Source: an uncultured Erythrobacteraceae bacterium
Lineage (GTDB): Bacteria > Pseudomonadota > Alphaproteobacteria > Sphingomonadales > Sphingomonadaceae
Direction of reading: 5' to 3'
DNA: 6,975 nt
NCBI GenBank assembly: GCA_950071875.1
Contig: CATMNW010000134.1
Span: 1-6,975, forward strand
Shown piece by piece: positions 5,466 through 6,975 of the stretch. The notes under the pieces are model-generated. The model saw only the letters and a list, made by a program, of their open reading frames with translations. It did no database searches and was not told where the DNA came from. The position numbers and the translations under genes are program-made. Each line of letters begins with the position of its first letter. Position 1 is the stretch's first letter.

Positions 5466-6868
5466 CAGAGCGAGAAAATCTTGCCGGGGTTCAGCAGGTT
5501 GTCCGGATCGAGAGCGCGTTTGATCGTACGCATTTCATCGACCGCATCGCCGAGTTCGGCAACCAGCCATTCCTGCTTGCCAAGTCCTATTCCGTGTTCG
5601 CCGGTACAGGTGCCGTCCATCGCTAGCGCCCGTTCCACAAGTCGCGCATTGAGCGCTTCGACCTCGCGCATTTCCTCTGGCGCGTCGGGATCGATCGAGA
5701 AGACCACGTGGAAATTGCCGTCGCCGACATGACCGAGGATCGTCGCGGGCATGCTGGCGGTGGCGAGATCCTTGTGGGTTTCGGCGATGCATTCGGCAAG
5801 CCGGCTCATCGGCACGCAGACGTCCGTGGCCCAGCCGATTGCGCCCTCGCGCAGATTCACCGCCGCGTAATAGGCATCGTGCCGTGCACGCCAGAGCTTG
5901 TTGCGTTCTTCCGGCCTGTTCGACCAGGCGAATTCACCGCCGCCGTTGGTTTCCGCGATGGCTTTGACGGTCTCGACCTGTTCGGCCACATGGGCCGGGC
6001 TGCCGTGGAATTCGAAGAAAAGCGTGGGCGCCTCGGGATAATCGAGTTTCGACCAGAGGTTGACCGCGCGCATCTGCAAAGCGTCGAGAATTTCGACCCT
6101 TGCCAGGGGTACGCCGCACTGGATCGACTGGACCACGGTGTCGACCGCGCCGTCCAGCCCGTCGAAACCGCAAACTGCCGACGAGATTGCCTCGGGAATC
6201 GGATGAAGGCGCAAGGACAGTTCGGTAATGATCCCCAGTGTGCCCTCGGAACCGACATAGAGACGGGTGAGGTCGTATCCGGCGGCCGATTTGCGCGCGC
6301 GCGTGGCGGTCCGGATGACCTTGCCCTGTGGGGTGACCACCTCGAGGCTGAGCACCGCATCCTTCATAGTGCCGTATCGCACCGCATTGGTTCCGCTGGC
6401 ACGGGTCGATGCCATGCCGCCCAAGGTGGCATTGGCGCCGGGGTCGATCGGGAAGAACAGCCCCTGGTCGCGAAGATACTCATTCAATTGCTCACGCCGG
6501 ACACCGGGCTGGATCACGCAATCGAAATCCTCGGCATTGATGGCGATGATCTTGTCCATGCGGGTCATGTCGAGCGACACGCCACCGCGCAGGGCCGCCG
6601 CGTTTCCCTCGATGGAAGTGCCCGCCCCGAATGGTACGATGGGAACGAGGAACTCCGCGCAAAGTCCGACCAATGCAACGACGTCCTCTCGCGAATGCGC
6701 GAACACCACGGCATCGGGCAGCATCGCCGCATAATGGGATTCGCTCGCGCCGTGCTGCTCCCTGATGGCCTCACCGGTCTGGAGCTGCGCACCGAAGCGC
6801 TGCTCCAGCCGGTCGAGGAACCCATGAGGCACGACAACCCGCACCTGCGACTGATCCGGGATCGTCAT
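5465..6868 (-). CDS. FAD-binding D-2-hydroxyacid dehydrogenase, D-lactate dehydrogenase (cytochrome) type
   Basis: A 467-residue flavoenzyme of the GlcD/LDHD group that oxidises D-lactate or a similar D-2-hydroxy acid to the 2-oxo acid, passing electrons to the respiratory chain. The N-terminal FAD_binding_4 domain (about 50-225) shows PFGAGTSIEGN (79-89), DPGANATLGGMASTRASGTN (142-161), RYGTMKD and SEGTLGIITE (207-216). The C-terminal FAD-oxidase domain shows LWRARHDAYYA (326-336), TDVCVP, GHVGDGNFH (379-387), GTCTGEHGIGLGK (419-431) and LDPDNLLNPGKIF near the end. The TDVCVPMSRL, GHVGDGNFH and GTCTGEHGIG run is close to mitochondrial/bacterial LDHD rather than to the E. coli peripheral-membrane Dld. 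No signal peptide is seen, so it is probably cytoplasmic or loosely bound to the inner membrane. I chose ATG 6868-6866 because it lies four bases after the TonB receptor's stop; an in-frame ATG at 6901 would overlap that gene by 29 bp. Its TGA overlaps the MFS start. Broad 2-hydroxyacid use is possible. Confidence 0.93.
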   Translation of the reverse strand: MTIPDQSQVRVVVPHGFLDRLEQRFGAQLQTGEAIREQHGASESHYAAMLPDAVVFAHSREDVVALVGLCAEFLVPIVPFGAGTSIEGNAAALRGGVSLDMTRMDKIIAINAEDFDCVIQPGVRREQLNEYLRDQGLFFPIDPGANATLGGMASTRASGTNAVRYGTMKDAVLSLEVVTPQGKVIRTATRARKSAAGYDLTRLYVGSEGTLGIITELSLRLHPIPEAISSAVCGFDGLDGAVDTVVQSIQCGVPLARVEILDALQMRAVNLWSKLDYPEAPTLFFEFHGSPAHVAEQVETVKAIAETNGGGEFAWSNRPEERNKLWRARHDAYYAAVNLREGAIGWATDVCVPMSRLAECIAETHKDLATASMPATILGHVGDGNFHVVFSIDPDAPEEMREVEALNARLVERALAMDGTCTGEHGIGLGKQEWLVAELGDAVDEMRTIKRALDPDNLLNPGKIFSL

Positions 6869-6872
6869 CGCA

Positions 6873-6975
6873 TCAAAACCTAAAGCTGGTGCGAACGCCA
6901 TAGCGGCGCCCGTCGCCCTGGATTCCCAAGTCAGAGGCGGGCAGGCCCGCCAGCACCAGCGTGGTTCGTTCGATG
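6873..6975 (-). CDS. TonB-dependent receptor, C-terminal end (partial)
   Basis: The last 33 codons of a minus-strand gene running off the right edge; the stop is TGA 6875-6873. The peptide (IERTTLVLAGLPASDLGIQG, then DGRRYGVRTSFRF) ends in alternating polar and hydrophobic residues with a terminal Phe preceded by YG-x-R, the usual last beta-strand and BAM signal of TonB-dependent outer membrane receptors in sphingomonads. These receptors pull scarce or large substrates into the periplasm using energy from TonB-ExbB-ExbD. Only the tail is visible, so the family call rests on this signature and on context. Its stop lies four bases before the dehydrogenase start, which suggests one transcript with the receptor as first or early gene. 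Confidence 0.7.
   Translation of the reverse strand, partial: IERTTLVLAGLPASDLGIQGDGRRYGVRTSFRF

Noticed and set aside
5708..6883. 391-codon plus-strand open frame
   Set aside because: It lies antisense to the strongly supported FAD dehydrogenase; long antisense frames are expected in GC-rich genes, and its product shows no domain.
6869..6901. Longer dehydrogenase start at ATG 6901
   Set aside because: It would overlap the TonB receptor gene by 29 bp and add 11 residues not typical of the family; ATG 6868 follows the receptor stop by four bases.

Overview
The window looks like chromosomal DNA of an alphaproteobacterium, most likely a sphingomonad (Sphingomonadaceae or Erythrobacteraceae). 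I infer this from the GC-rich coding DNA, a TonB-dependent receptor at the head of a small catabolic operon, and the type of AraC regulator. No sequence search was possible, so the placement is tentative. I see no tRNA, rRNA, CRISPR array, insertion sequence or phage gene.

Left part (1-2114). The window opens inside the 3' end of a plus-strand gene for an AI-2E/PerM-type membrane permease, ending at 209. After a 180-bp convergent spacer comes a minus-strand gene (390-2114) for a seven-helix membrane diguanylate cyclase, with a signal peptide, a periplasmic sensor domain, seven membrane helices and a GGEEF domain. Its allosteric inhibitory site is not canonical. A sampled stretch of this gene is lower in GC than a sampled stretch of the right-hand cluster.

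Middle (2115-2629). About 515 bp hold no gene I can support. The side next to the cyclase is very AT-rich (30% GC over 2161-2220) and probably carries its promoter. The other half (about 2390-2581) holds short direct and inverted repeats, including a duplicated GTTCAAGCGTTC...AGGCAGC unit and a 9-bp inverted repeat. It may be a structured RNA or a decayed repeat element.

Right part (2630-6975). Five minus-strand genes are packed head to tail, in transcription order: the last 33 codons of a TonB-dependent receptor; a D-lactate-dehydrogenase-type FAD enzyme (4-bp gap); an MFS transporter (1-bp TGATG overlap); an AraC-family regulator (35-bp gap with promoter- and operator-like sequence); and a GntR/FCD-family regulator (4-bp TTGA overlap, TTG start with a good ribosome binding site). 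The inferred job is import of an organic acid through the outer membrane receptor and the MFS carrier, flavin-dependent oxidation of a 2-hydroxy acid, and control by two regulators of different families encoded at the operon's end. The substrate cannot be read from the sequence. The parts belong to known families; the arrangement, the double regulator and the repeat-rich spacer are the points of interest.
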